Source of the DNA: an uncultured Prevotella sp.
GTDB taxonomy: Bacteria; Bacteroidota; Bacteroidia; Bacteroidales; Bacteroidaceae
Reading direction: 5' to 3'
Length of the DNA stretch: 40,529 bases
Assembly (NCBI GenBank): GCA_934230115.1
Contig: CAKQEI010000012.1
Coordinates: 1 to 40,529, forward strand
A model generated the notes under the pieces. The model searched no databases, was not told the origin of the DNA, and saw nothing but the letters and a program-made list of their open reading frames with translations. Positions 31,081 through 39,664 of this stretch are shown here, one piece after another; positions within the stretch are counted from its first letter, which is position 1, and the number at the start of each line of letters is the position of its first letter. Made by a program: the position numbers and the translations under genes.

Positions 31081-31800
31081 ATGATTCATCTACAAGACAT
31101 AAACAAAACCTACCAGGGCGCGCAGCCATTGCACGTGCTCAAGGGTATAAACCTCGACATTGCCGAGGGCGAATTCGTGTCTATCATGGGAGCGTCGGGT
31201 TCGGGCAAGTCAACATTGCTTAATATATTGGGCATTCTCGACAACTACGATTCTGGCGAGTATTGGCTTGCTGGCACTCTGATAAAGGATCTCTCGGAGA
31301 CTCGCGCCGCAGAATACCGCAACCGCATGATAGGCTTCATCTTTCAGTCGTTCAATCTCATTGGGTTTAAGACGGCAGTGGAGAATGTGGAGTTGCCACT
31401 CTATTATCAGGGTGTGTCACGCCGCACCCGCCATCGTCTCGCCATGGATTATCTCGACCGACTGGGACTGACACAATGGGCCGACCATTATCCCAACGAG
31501 ATGTCGGGCGGACAGAAGCAGCGTGTCGCCATAGCACGTGCCCTTATCACCAAGCCACAGATAATCCTTGCCGACGAGCCTACTGGCGCGCTCGACTCAA
31601 AGACGAGTGTCGAGGTGATGGAACTGCTCAAGAGGCTCAACGCCGAAGAGGGAGTGACCACCGTTGTCGTAACCCATGAGAGTGGTGTGGCAAATGAGAC
31701 CAACAAGATTGTGCATATCAAGGACGGACTGATAGGCAGTATCGAGGAGAATCTCGACCACAAGGCAAGCCCGTTCGGCATAAATGGTATAATGAAATAA
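31081..31800 (+). CDS. ABC transporter ATP-binding protein (MacB/LolD type)
   Basis: This is a 239-residue ATPase. Walker A GASGSGKST is at 37-45, signature MSGGQKQR at 141-148, Walker B IILADEPTGALD at 161-172, and the H-loop is VVTHE. The arrangement and the LNILGILDNYDSGEYW segment match the MacB/LolD/FtsE group, which powers mechanotransmission ABC systems rather than substrate passage through the membrane. It leads an operon with two FtsX-type permeases and a MacA-like adaptor, with gaps of 11, 21 and 33 bases. Confidence 0.95.
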   Translation: MIHLQDINKTYQGAQPLHVLKGINLDIAEGEFVSIMGASGSGKSTLLNILGILDNYDSGEYWLAGTLIKDLSETRAAEYRNRMIGFIFQSFNLIGFKTAVENVELPLYYQGVSRRTRHRLAMDYLDRLGLTQWADHYPNEMSGGQKQRVAIARALITKPQIILADEPTGALDSKTSVEVMELLKRLNAEEGVTTVVVTHESGVANETNKIVHIKDGLIGSIEENLDHKASPFGINGIMK

Positions 31801-31811
31801 GAATTAAAGCT

Positions 31812-33077
31812 ATGCGCGACATATTCATTGAGATTCTCACCACTATCAAGCACAACCGCTTGCGCACTGCGCTCACGGGTTTCTCGGTTGCGTGGGGAAT
31901 ATTCATCCTTATTGTGCTGCTTGGTGCCGGCAACGGACTTATCAACGGCGTAATGGGCAACCGCATGAAGGTGCTCACCAATTCCATGACCGTATACGGA
32001 GGAGAAACCTCTAAGGCTTATGACGGATTGGGCGAGGGACGTAGTGTGGAACTTAACGACAAGGACCTCGCCATGACTTCCAAAGGATTTACTGCCAATG
32101 TCGACAAGGTGGGAGCAGAAATACAGAAAGGTGGACAGACCATAGCCTTTGGTGAAAACTATATCACTGGCATAAACATCAATGGTGTCTATCCCAACGA
32201 TGTTGAGATAAACAAGCGCGATATGGTGTGCGGACGTTTTCTCAATCCCTTCGACCTTGACGAGCGGCGCAAGTCGATAGTTGTGTCGCAGGGTATGGCT
32301 AAGGAACTCATGCCTCATGCTCCACTCAATCTCAACGGTTGCACCGTAAAGGTGGGCAATCTTGCATTTACTGTTGTGGGCATTTATGAAAGTGAGAAGA
32401 GTAGAATGGACAATGATGCTTTCATTCCATTCACCACCTATCGCTCCATCTACAACAGTGGCGACAAGACAGGCAACATCGTTTTCTCGTTTCATGGGCT
32501 AAAGTCTGAACAAGAGAACGAAGGTTTCGAGACTGCTTACCGCGCACGTATCAACCGCAGCCACCGTGCAGCACCCGATGATGAGAACGCCATTTGGATT
32601 TGGAACCGATTCACGCAGGACTTGCAGCTCAACAAAGCCACGGGTTTCATACATACGGCTTTGTGGATAGTGGGCTTGTTCACTCTGCTTTCGGGTATTG
32701 TGGGTGTGTCGAACATTATGCTCATTACCGTTAAGGAACGCACTCATGAGTTTGGCATTCGCAAGGCTATCGGCGCAAAGCCGTGGTCGATATTGCGACT
32801 GATAATAATCGAGAGCATTGTGATAACCACATTCTTCGGTTATATAGGAATGGCACTCGGCATTGCCGCCACACAATATATGGACGCAACGGTGGGACGA
32901 ACTACAGTGGACAACGGACTCTTCTCGGCAAAGATATTCGTCAACCCTACTGTCGATTTCGGCATCTGCGTACAAGCTACGATACTCATGATTGTTGCAG
33001 GAACCATAGCAGGACTTATCCCGGCACGCAAGGCGGCTAAAGTGCGACCAATAGAGGCTTTGAGAACAGGAAACTAA
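31812..33077 (+). CDS. MacB/FtsX-type ABC permease (first copy)
   Basis: This is a 421-residue permease. There is an N-terminal membrane helix (about 20-42), a periplasmic MacB-type core domain (about 45-265) and three C-terminal helices containing the FtsX signature SGIVGVSNIMLITVKERTHEFGIRKAIGA, ending LIPARKAAKVRPIEALR. It is expected to pair with the second permease as a heterodimer on the ATPase encoded just upstream. It does not resemble LolC/E closely enough to assign lipoprotein release. Likely role: efflux or export of a periplasmic substrate. Confidence 0.94.
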   Translation: MRDIFIEILTTIKHNRLRTALTGFSVAWGIFILIVLLGAGNGLINGVMGNRMKVLTNSMTVYGGETSKAYDGLGEGRSVELNDKDLAMTSKGFTANVDKVGAEIQKGGQTIAFGENYITGININGVYPNDVEINKRDMVCGRFLNPFDLDERRKSIVVSQGMAKELMPHAPLNLNGCTVKVGNLAFTVVGIYESEKSRMDNDAFIPFTTYRSIYNSGDKTGNIVFSFHGLKSEQENEGFETAYRARINRSHRAAPDDENAIWIWNRFTQDLQLNKATGFIHTALWIVGLFTLLSGIVGVSNIMLITVKERTHEFGIRKAIGAKPWSILRLIIIESIVITTFFGYIGMALGIAATQYMDATVGRTTVDNGLFSAKIFVNPTVDFGICVQATILMIVAGTIAGLIPARKAAKVRPIEALRTGN

Positions 33078-33098
33078 GAATAAAAAAACATAATCATC

Positions 33099-34346
33099 AT
33101 GCTAAATTTCGACATCGACCGCTTGCGCGAAATACTTGATGTGCTATCGCGCAATAAGTCGCGCACGTTTCTTACGGGCTTCGGTGTGTTTTGGGGTGTA
33201 TTCATGCTTGTGGGACTTGTGGGTGGCGGCGACGGACTGAAAGGATTGCTTAGCAACAACCTTGCAGGATTTGCCACTAACTCTGCCATTGTGTGGGCGC
33301 AGCCTACCACAAAGCCCTATCATGGATTCCGCAAGGGACGACAATGGAATCTCACCTATAAAGACGTGAAGCGAGTTCGTGCACAAGTGCCCGAACTCGA
33401 CGTCATAACTCCTACCATAACACGCTGGGGTTCCAAAGCCACACACGACGACCGCTCGTCAAGTGGTATAGTGAAAGGTGTGCTGCCCGATATGCAGCGC
33501 GTGAGTGAACCCAAGATGCTCTACGGACGCTACATTAATCAGATGGACATCGTTCAGGGACGCAAGGTGTGTGTCATAGGCAAGCAGGTTTACAAGAACC
33601 TCTTTCCTAAGGGAGGTGACCCGTGTGGCGACGTGATACGCATCGACTCTGTGTATTTCAGTGTTGTGGGAGTAAACTATGCCGATGGCAACATGAATGT
33701 CAACGGCAACGACCAACAGGCTATTTACATGCCGCTCTCGCTCGTACAGCAAATCTACAATCGTGGCGAGAGTGTCGACATGATTTGTGTGACCGGACGG
33801 CCTGGAGTAACAATGAGCGACATTACAGACCGTATACGCACGGTCATAGCCCTCGACCATCATGTCGACCCGAAAGACGAGAAGGGAGTGATGGTTTTCA
33901 ACACCGAGATGATGTTCTCCATTGTCGACAATATGTTCACCGGCATCAACCTGCTGATATGGCTTGTGGGTATAGGCACGTTGCTTGCAGGAGCTATAGG
34001 CGTTTCGAACATTATGATGGTGACTGTGCGTGAGCGAACCGTTGAGATTGGTATACGCCGCGCCATAGGAGCCACACCGCGTATGATTCTCTCGCAGATT
34101 ATCCAGGAGAGCATATTGCTGACGTCGGTGGCGGGAATGAGCGGCATTCTCTTTGTGGTGCTTGTTCTTCAGGAACTTGAGATGGCAAACACTACCGACG
34201 GTGTTGTATCAGCCCATTTCCAGATAAGTTTTTGGACGGCTATAGGGGCAGTGGTCTTGTTGTCGGTGCTTGGTGTGCTTGCCGGACTTGCTCCTGCAAT
34301 AAGGGCAATGAAAGTAAAGCCGGTTGACGCAATGAGAGACGAGTAG
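33099..34346 (+). CDS. MacB/FtsX-type ABC permease (second copy)
   Basis: This 415-residue paralogue of the preceding gene has the same layout: N-terminal helix at about 23-45, periplasmic core, then the FtsX segment GAIGVSNIMMVTVRERTVEIGIRRAIGA and the ending GLAPAIRAMKVKPVDAMRDE. The two permeases are clearly diverged, supporting a heterodimer. The end of the gene, including its TAG stop, is duplicated in the 19-base-period tandem repeat at 34335-34370. The adaptor gene follows after 33 bases. Confidence 0.94.
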   Translation: MLNFDIDRLREILDVLSRNKSRTFLTGFGVFWGVFMLVGLVGGGDGLKGLLSNNLAGFATNSAIVWAQPTTKPYHGFRKGRQWNLTYKDVKRVRAQVPELDVITPTITRWGSKATHDDRSSSGIVKGVLPDMQRVSEPKMLYGRYINQMDIVQGRKVCVIGKQVYKNLFPKGGDPCGDVIRIDSVYFSVVGVNYADGNMNVNGNDQQAIYMPLSLVQQIYNRGESVDMICVTGRPGVTMSDITDRIRTVIALDHHVDPKDEKGVMVFNTEMMFSIVDNMFTGINLLIWLVGIGTLLAGAIGVSNIMMVTVRERTVEIGIRRAIGATPRMILSQIIQESILLTSVAGMSGILFVVLVLQELEMANTTDGVVSAHFQISFWTAIGAVVLLSVLGVLAGLAPAIRAMKVKPVDAMRDE

Positions 34347-34370
34347 AAAAATAAGAGACGAGTAGAAAAA
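34335..34370 (+). repeat. 17-base tandem duplication across a stop codon
   Basis: AGAGACGAGTAGAAAAA occurs at 34335-34351 and again at 34354-34370, separated by two bases. The first copy contains the stop codon of the second permease; the second copy lies in the intergenic gap. Confidence 0.95.
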
Positions 34371-34379
34371 CCATATATT

Positions 34380-35489
34380 ATGAAACGATATTTCAAATTC
34401 ATCCTTTTGGCTTTGGTAGCCATAGTTTTCATCGGAACATTCGTGTTCCTCTACATCAAGTCGCGACCGCAACCAGTGGTCTACGACGAGTTCCTGCCTA
34501 AGCGTATGGACATACGCAAGACAACAGTAATAACTGGAAAGATTGAACCGCGCAACGAAGTTAACGTGAAGCCGCAAATCTCGGGCATCATCACCGAGAT
34601 ACTAAAAGAGGCTGGCGAGACGGTTGAGGCTGGCGAGGTGATAGCCAAGGTAAAGGTGATTCCCGATATGGGTTCGCTCAGTTCGGCTCAGTCGCGTGTG
34701 CGTCTTGCCAATATCAACGCCAAGCAGGCACAAACCGATTATGAGCGCGAAAAGACGCTCTACGACAAGGGACTTGTTTCGGCTGATGAATACGACAAGA
34801 TAGCACAGGCTTTGCGTCAAGCTCGTGAGGAAGTGGCAGCTGCTCAGGACAACCTTGAGGTTGTGCGCGATGGAGTTTCAAAGTCTAATGCCTCTGCTTC
34901 ATCAACGCTCATCCGTTCCACTGTCACAGGTCTTATCCTTGATGTGCCAGTTAAGGTGGGCAATTCTGTCATTCTTGCCAACACATTCAATGATGGAACT
35001 ACAATCGCCACAGTTGCCAACATGCACGATCTCATCTTCCGTGGCAATATCGACGAGACAGAGGTGGGACGACTCACCACGGGAATGGCTATGAAGATAA
35101 CCATCGGTGCGCTTCAGAACCTTAAGTTTGACGCACGACTCGAATACATATCGCCTAAGGCAACTGATCAAAACGGTGCCAACCAATTTGAGATAAAGGC
35201 TGCAGTGAATGTGCCTGTAAGCGGGCAGCAGATACGAAGTGGCTATAGTGCCAATGCCGAGATTGTGCTTGCCGAGGCAAAGGGTGTGATGTCGGTGCCT
35301 GAGAGTGCCATTGAGTTTGATGGCGACAATACCTATGTGTATATAATAAACGGTAGTGGTGACAAGCAAACCTATGATCGCCGCAAGGTGACAACCGGAC
35401 TCAGCGATGGCATCAACATCGAGATAAAGAGTGGAATAAAAGCTAATGAACGTGTGCGTGGACCGAAAAAGGTTAGTACAGAAGATTAA
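34380..35489 (+). CDS. Efflux periplasmic adaptor (MacA/HlyD type)
   Basis: This is a 369-residue membrane-fusion protein. A membrane anchor (about 7-27) is followed by the first lipoyl half (VNVKPQISGIITEILKEAGETVEAGEVIAKV, about 61-91), an alpha-helical hairpin (about 97-160, heptad-like, YEREKTLYDKGLVSADEYDKI), the second lipoyl half (STVTGLILDVPVKVGNSV) and beta-barrel and membrane-proximal domains. It would link the FtsX-type permeases to an outer-membrane channel, but no TolC-like gene is adjacent. The end of the gene is tandemly duplicated and runs into a strong terminator. Confidence 0.93.
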   Translation: MKRYFKFILLALVAIVFIGTFVFLYIKSRPQPVVYDEFLPKRMDIRKTTVITGKIEPRNEVNVKPQISGIITEILKEAGETVEAGEVIAKVKVIPDMGSLSSAQSRVRLANINAKQAQTDYEREKTLYDKGLVSADEYDKIAQALRQAREEVAAAQDNLEVVRDGVSKSNASASSTLIRSTVTGLILDVPVKVGNSVILANTFNDGTTIATVANMHDLIFRGNIDETEVGRLTTGMAMKITIGALQNLKFDARLEYISPKATDQNGANQFEIKAAVNVPVSGQQIRSGYSANAEIVLAEAKGVMSVPESAIEFDGDNTYVYIINGSGDKQTYDRRKVTTGLSDGINIEIKSGIKANERVRGPKKVSTED

Positions 35490-35510
35490 GGAGTAAGAAG
35501 ATTAAGGAGT
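35480..35510 (+). repeat. 15-base tandem duplication across a stop codon
   Basis: AGAAGATTAAGGAGT occurs at 35480-35494 and 35496-35510 (16-base period). The first copy holds the adaptor's TAA stop; the second copy supplies part of the left arm of the following terminator stem. Confidence 0.95.
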
Positions 35511-35542
35511 CAGGAGTTAATTCCTGACTCCTTAACTTTTTT
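35502..35542. terminator. Terminator of the efflux operon, also abutting murF
   Basis: A perfect 14-bp stem, TTAAGGAGTCAGGA (35502-35515) with TCCTGACTCCTTAA (35522-35535), is followed by C and six T on the plus strand. The T run reaches into the murF stop region (35541). It may also serve murF, though its minus-strand T run is weak. Confidence 0.93.
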
Positions 35543-36899
35543 ACAACAGTTTTGGCAACTCATACAGCTTTGTCGAGTTGCTACCCTTAATAAGAATATC
35601 ATATCCTTGTGGCTTGTCAGCCTTGATAGCTTCCTTTACCTCTTCCACATTGTTGAATTTACGGAAGTTGTAGGGGGTGTTGCAATGCTCAAATTCTGAG
35701 CCAACGAGCCAAACGTTATGTATTTTTAATTCGCTAAGCAGGTCAATGATTTTCTGATGTTCCTCATGACTAACTTCTCCCAGTTCCTTCATGTCGCCAA
35801 TGATGCACATCTTGCATAAAGGAGCATCCATCTCTCCAAAGTTTTTCAGAGCAGCCGTCATGCTTGTAGGATTGGCGTTGTAGGCATCTACGATAAGGCG
35901 GTTGTCGGCAGTCTTCTCAAACTGTGAGCGGTTGTTCGATGGCATGTATTCGCATAGCGCGTCTGTAATTTTGTCTGGGTCAACATTAAAGTACAGACCA
36001 ATGCTGACAGCCGCAAGCATATTGGTGATATTGTATGAACCGATGAGATGGGTAGGTGTCTCGTGCCACACGCTGCTGAACGAATCGTCGTTGTGAGTCC
36101 AAGAGAAATTGAGCATAGGAGCGCAACTGTTCACAACACCGTTCACCCATAGCTCCTCTGCCTTTGTGCAGCCATAGCGCACAAGGTTGAGGCCTTCGGA
36201 TATAGAGGCAAGATAAGGATTTTCGGCATCGATAAACACGCAACGCTTGCGTCCGAAGTCTAAGCTTCCAGGCACTGGAGCATCCCAGTTGCCACGCTCA
36301 CGCATAAAGTCGTACAACTCGCCCTTGGTGTGTATTACACCTTCAAATGAGCCGAATCCCTGAAGATGCGCTCTTCCTACATTCGTGATAAGGGCATAGT
36401 CAGGCTCCACAATGTCCACAAGTTTCTTTATGTCGCCAGGATGCGATGCTCCCATCTCCACTACTGCTATGTCGTGTGTCGGTTTAAGGCGCAGCAATGT
36501 CTTTGGCACACCAATATCGTTGTTGAAGTTACCCTGAGTGTAGAGCACATTGTATCGCTTGCTCAGCACAGCGGCAGTAAGTTCCTTTGTTGTAGTCTTG
36601 CCATTGGTGCCTGTTATGCCAATGATAGGAGTGCCGAGAGTGCGGCGATGGTAGCGTGCCAGTTGCTGCAATGTGTCGAGACAGTTGTCTACGAGTATGC
36701 AGCGTGGGTCGTTGGCATACTCCTTCTCGTCTACCACAGCATAGGCGCAACCCTTCTCAAGAGCCATGGCTGCAAACTTGTTTCCGTCGAACGACTCGCC
36801 CTTGAGGGCAAAGAACAGCGAGCCTTCGGGACAGTCGCGGCTGTCGGTAGTCACGACATCATGCTCGGTGAAGATTTTGTAAAGTTCGGATATTTCCAT
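35541..36899 (-). CDS. murF: UDP-N-acetylmuramoyl-tripeptide--D-alanyl-D-alanine ligase
   Basis: MurF (452 residues) adds D-Ala-D-Ala to the UDP-MurNAc tripeptide, the last cytoplasmic peptide-assembly step. The ATP-binding GTNGKTT is at 97-103 in GITGTNGKTTTKEL. VVEMGASHPGDI, NVGRAHLQGFGS and the C-terminal domain motif VDAYNANPTSM are all present. The N-terminal substrate-binding domain (TDSRDCPEGSLFFALKGE) is typical of MurE/MurF. It lies downstream of the DUF5686-like gene but has its own -7 element, so it is probably transcribed separately. Confidence 0.97.
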   Translation of the reverse strand: MEISELYKIFTEHDVVTTDSRDCPEGSLFFALKGESFDGNKFAAMALEKGCAYAVVDEKEYANDPRCILVDNCLDTLQQLARYHRRTLGTPIIGITGTNGKTTTKELTAAVLSKRYNVLYTQGNFNNDIGVPKTLLRLKPTHDIAVVEMGASHPGDIKKLVDIVEPDYALITNVGRAHLQGFGSFEGVIHTKGELYDFMRERGNWDAPVPGSLDFGRKRCVFIDAENPYLASISEGLNLVRYGCTKAEELWVNGVVNSCAPMLNFSWTHNDDSFSSVWHETPTHLIGSYNITNMLAAVSIGLYFNVDPDKITDALCEYMPSNNRSQFEKTADNRLIVDAYNANPTSMTAALKNFGEMDAPLCKMCIIGDMKELGEVSHEEHQKIIDLLSELKIHNVWLVGSEFEHCNTPYNFRKFNNVEEVKEAIKADKPQGYDILIKGSNSTKLYELPKLL

Positions 36900-36956
36900 A
36901 ATATATGAACAGTTTTATCTACTTATTCCAATTATATGTTTATTCAGATATGAATG

Positions 36957-36999
36957 CAAAGGTAGTGGAAAAATCCGACTTACGGCTTTTTCCACCACC
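36957..36999 (-). promoter_or_regulatory. murF -7 element overlapping an upstream hairpin
   Basis: On the minus strand a 17-base arm (36983-36999) pairs with 36961-36977 with one G-U pair and one mismatch, forming a probable terminator of the DUF5686-like gene. The far arm runs straight into TACCTTTG (36957-36964), a match to the -7 consensus for murF. No TTTG is seen at -33. Confidence 0.6.
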
Positions 37000-37031
37000 T
37001 TAATTATTTATAGTCTCCTTATTATTTCCCG

Positions 37032-39077
37032 TCACCAATGGCGGAACAGCTCGAAACCAAAGCGCACGGTGAATCCTTCTATTTCCCAGTTCCTCTGTGC
37101 GAGGAAGGCTGCGAGCGAGAAAGCGCGGCACGTGAATCCGTATCCATATTCCACATATGGATGGAGATGTCGCACGCTAAGCGCGTTGATGTATACTCGC
37201 TCCTTCTCTATCAGTCGGCCAGCTATCGGCACCCATGCCATAAGCAACAGCGGAGTCTCGTAGGCCACATTGGCACGCACGTAGTATTCCGATGCGTTGT
37301 ACCATCCGCGGTTGAGCAACTCAAACGAGCAAGCCCATTCGTCGTTCCATCCTCCCGGAATGTTCTCCTCATGGAAGTTGGCATAGTCGAGGAAGTAGTT
37401 GCGCTTGCCTTTATGTGTATAGAATCCTGTGCCGGCACGCATCTGCAAACTACTCAGTCCTGATAGCCTGTAGTTGTATTGTCCGTCAAGTTCAAGTCGC
37501 TCGTAGTCGGTGTCCGAGCCAAGCAGTCCGCGTATGCCTCGTTCATAATTGCCAGTAAATATTGGTCCGTAGTATCCCCACGGACGATAGGTGAGCTCAA
37601 AGATTGGTGCCACCGATGTATATGCAGTCGGTTTGCCTGCCTCTTGGAAAGCACCGTGGTCAATGGCTGTGCGCTTATGTGCTGCAATACCAGTTTCAAG
37701 TCCCCAGTGTGGGGTAGGGTCGTAGTGTACAACAGCCTTGAAACTGTGGTCGCGGAAATAAGTAAGGTTGAGTTTGTCCCAATTGATACTGTCTCCACGC
37801 TCATTCTTTATGGCATCCACCACCTCCGAACTTGTCATCTGTCGTCCGCTCGACCATTCCGTACGCAGATAAGCGTCATGTCGACGGTCGAAATAGAAGG
37901 TGAATGGAAAGTCGAAATAAAACTGTTTCTGCTTGAAGGCATAGCCCGACTTGAAGCGTAGCTCAAGCATCTGGCGGTTGTTGAAGTAGTAGGAACCGCG
38001 TATGTCGAGCTTGTAGGTGAGTCCGCGTCGTGAGCTGTAGCTGAAATACAAAGGATTGAGAATCGGACTTACACGGAACTGTCCCTGGTCGTGTGTGCCA
38101 AACTTCTGGTTTGTGCGTTGTATCATGTTGCGTCCCACCACATCCCAAAGTCTTTTGGCTATTTTAGCCTTCTTTCTGTCGCTTTGTGTAGAGTCGGCAG
38201 CTGCACGGTTGCGTCGTGCGTAGTAGCGGTCGAAAAGATATTGCTCATGACTTGTGAGTGGTATAGGACGTATGCGGTTGATAAGAGCCGTGTCGCGTAG
38301 GTTGGTGATAGTGTCGTTTATGATTTTGGGCAGGTTGTATACAGATGTGTATTCGGCAGTGAGGTCGTTGCCCAGGAAAAGAAAGCGGGCATTGAGGTTA
38401 CACTCGTTAGGCATGAGTGAGTTTACTCCGCTATCGCCCATAGTCACAGCAACATGAAATCTCACCAAGTCGTATTCGCCGTCAAATGCAGTCTCGATAA
38501 CTCGTCCTGACTCAGTCTCCACTCTTGCCCATCCGCGCACAAGCTTTGTGTTCTTCAGTCGTGGACGGAAACTCACGAGGGCTGTGCCATGCGAGAACTC
38601 AGTCACACGATAGCGGTAGAAGCGTCGGTTGATATAATGAAAAGGAGATAGCAGTCGTCCGTCGATAAGCATCTCCTCGTAGATGAGGGGAGTGAGGTAT
38701 TTAAGCACCGTAGGCATAGTGCGCATCTGGTGGGGAATGGTAGAACGGTCGAGTAGGCGAGTGGTTTCGAAATCTCCAGGTCGTTTGCTTACTATTCGGC
38801 TATAGTTCTCGCCTACATGTTCACGGTCGCCACCATTAGCCACGGCAAACATCGTAGGTACAGCGAGCAGCAAAGCGTTGCGTTTGTTTGTGCGTATGTC
38901 GTATTTCAGGTAGGCATAGCTGTCATGTGGCTTTCGTCCCACGGTATCTATCGATGCGGCATAGGCAAACACACGCTTCATAGTCTGAAGAGTGTATCGG
39001 CGGCTGGCTGCCATCGACGTGTTGGCTATAGCCATTGCCAGTAGTATGGTGATAAATATGTGGTGTATATGTCTCAT
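37032..39077 (-). CDS. DUF5686-like outer-membrane beta-barrel protein
   Basis: This is a 681-residue secreted protein with a signal peptide (residues 1-23, TSMA-A). The second half alternates short strands with turns, as in an outer-membrane barrel, and the protein ends in an aromatic residue (GFELFRHW), the usual barrel-assembly signal. The NYFLDYANFHEENIPGG segment and overall layout resemble the Bacteroidetes DUF5686 family, but the carboxypeptidase-regulatory-like domain often found at the N-terminus of that family is absent. Function is unknown. It is transcribed alone, with a near-leaderless promoter. Family assignment is moderate; the outer-membrane barrel inference is stronger. Confidence 0.8.
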   Translation of the reverse strand: MRHIHHIFITILLAMAIANTSMAASRRYTLQTMKRVFAYAASIDTVGRKPHDSYAYLKYDIRTNKRNALLLAVPTMFAVANGGDREHVGENYSRIVSKRPGDFETTRLLDRSTIPHQMRTMPTVLKYLTPLIYEEMLIDGRLLSPFHYINRRFYRYRVTEFSHGTALVSFRPRLKNTKLVRGWARVETESGRVIETAFDGEYDLVRFHVAVTMGDSGVNSLMPNECNLNARFLFLGNDLTAEYTSVYNLPKIINDTITNLRDTALINRIRPIPLTSHEQYLFDRYYARRNRAAADSTQSDRKKAKIAKRLWDVVGRNMIQRTNQKFGTHDQGQFRVSPILNPLYFSYSSRRGLTYKLDIRGSYYFNNRQMLELRFKSGYAFKQKQFYFDFPFTFYFDRRHDAYLRTEWSSGRQMTSSEVVDAIKNERGDSINWDKLNLTYFRDHSFKAVVHYDPTPHWGLETGIAAHKRTAIDHGAFQEAGKPTAYTSVAPIFELTYRPWGYYGPIFTGNYERGIRGLLGSDTDYERLELDGQYNYRLSGLSSLQMRAGTGFYTHKGKRNYFLDYANFHEENIPGGWNDEWACSFELLNRGWYNASEYYVRANVAYETPLLLMAWVPIAGRLIEKERVYINALSVRHLHPYVEYGYGFTCRAFSLAAFLAQRNWEIEGFTVRFGFELFRHW

Positions 39078-39088
39078 GTATGTGGTTG

Positions 39089-39096
39089 CAAAAGTA
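39089..39096 (-). promoter_or_regulatory. -7 element for the DUF5686-like gene
   Basis: On the minus strand it reads TACTTTTG, only about 12 bases before the start codon at 39077. The transcript would have a leader of a few bases at most. Confidence 0.6.
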
Positions 39097-39134
39097 ATGA
39101 AAATTCATGTTTCTGCATATTTTTATCTCAAAAA

Positions 39135-39166
39135 TTTGGCGTTTCCACTAAAAAACAGTATCTTTG
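39135..39166 (+). promoter_or_regulatory. Promoter of the CAT tRNA
   Basis: TTTG (39135-39138), 20 bases, then TATCTTTG (39159-39166). Full consensus match, 33 bases before the tRNA. Confidence 0.85.
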
Positions 39167-39199
39167 CACCCGCAAACTTATCCCATAAGGGCATAAGTC

Positions 39200-39273
39200 G
39201 GACTTGTAGCTCAGTTGGTTAGAGCAACAGACTCATAATCTGGAGGTCCCTGGTTCAAGCCCAGGCTGGTCCA
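39200..39273 (+). tRNA. tRNA with CAT anticodon, probably elongator Met
   Basis: This is a 74-base cloverleaf: acceptor GGACTTG with CTGGTCC (one G-U and one U-U position), D arm GCTC/GAGC, anticodon loop CTCATAA (anticodon CAT), T arm CCTGG-TTCAAGC-CCAGG and discriminator A. CCA is not encoded. The pairing start G1-C72 excludes an initiator tRNA. Elongator Met is most likely; tRNA-Ile2 (CAT modified to lysidine) cannot be excluded by eye. Confidence 0.9.
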
Positions 39274-39283
39274 CGCTTCTATT

Positions 39284-39322
39284 ACAGCGACTTACGCTTC
39301 GGCGTAGGCCGCTGTTTTTTTT
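39284..39322 (+). terminator. Terminator after the CAT tRNA
   Basis: ACAGCG and TTACGC pair with GCGTA and CGCTGT around a TTCG loop, and eight T follow (39315-39322). Part of its right arm recurs at 40033. Confidence 0.9.
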
Positions 39323-39375
39323 GGTTTCTGCGTAAACAAACTGTTTGAGTTAGGTGTGTTTACGCTGTGATATTC
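39309..39375 (+). repeat. tRNA-adjacent direct repeat, copy A
   Basis: This 67-base stretch, from CCGCTGTTTTT to CTGTGATATTC, recurs 724 bases downstream in the same orientation. Shared blocks include GGTTTCTGCGTAAACAA and ACTGTTTGAGTTAG. It begins inside the tRNA terminator. Confidence 0.92.
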
Positions 39376-39502
39376 TCTGAAACTCCACATCATTCCATAA
39401 GATGTTATCTCGTGTCTTGTTTTAAGGAGTAATTCCAAAGAATACTTTTGTAAAATAATCAAAAATATACATGCCAGATGCGGTTATTTCAGCTAAAAGT
39501 TC

Positions 39503-39510
39503 TATATTTG
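39503..39510 (+). promoter_or_regulatory. -7 element before the operator array
   Basis: TATATTTG matches TAnnTTTG. A start near 39517 would place the three palindromes immediately downstream, where a bound repressor would block transcription. The -33 box is unclear. Confidence 0.55.
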
Positions 39511-39526
39511 CCATCGAAAGATGGGA

Positions 39527-39592
39527 TTTTACTCAGTCCGTTGAGTAAAATTACTCAGTCGACTGAGTAAAATTATTCATTATGCTGAGTAA
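39527..39592 (+). promoter_or_regulatory. Three phased operator-like palindromes
   Basis: The pattern TTACTCA-N6-TGAGTAA occurs three times: 39527-39550 (arms extended to TTTTACTCA/TGAGTAAAA), 39551-39570 (perfect, spacer GTCGAC), and 39573-39592 (left arm TTATTCA). The centres are exactly 22 bases apart, two helical turns. They lie between a -7 element and the start codon at 39665. The binding protein is not known from this window. Confidence 0.75.
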
Positions 39593-39664
39593 AACAACTT
39601 GAAAAGCCCCAATTAAATATAATAAGACTATACATATCACATTATCATCTATAAGCAACAGACC

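Noticed and set aside
31488..32495. 335-codon minus-strand open frame opposite the MacB-like genes
   Set aside because: It spans the junction of two well-supported plus-strand genes and its translation has no domain features.
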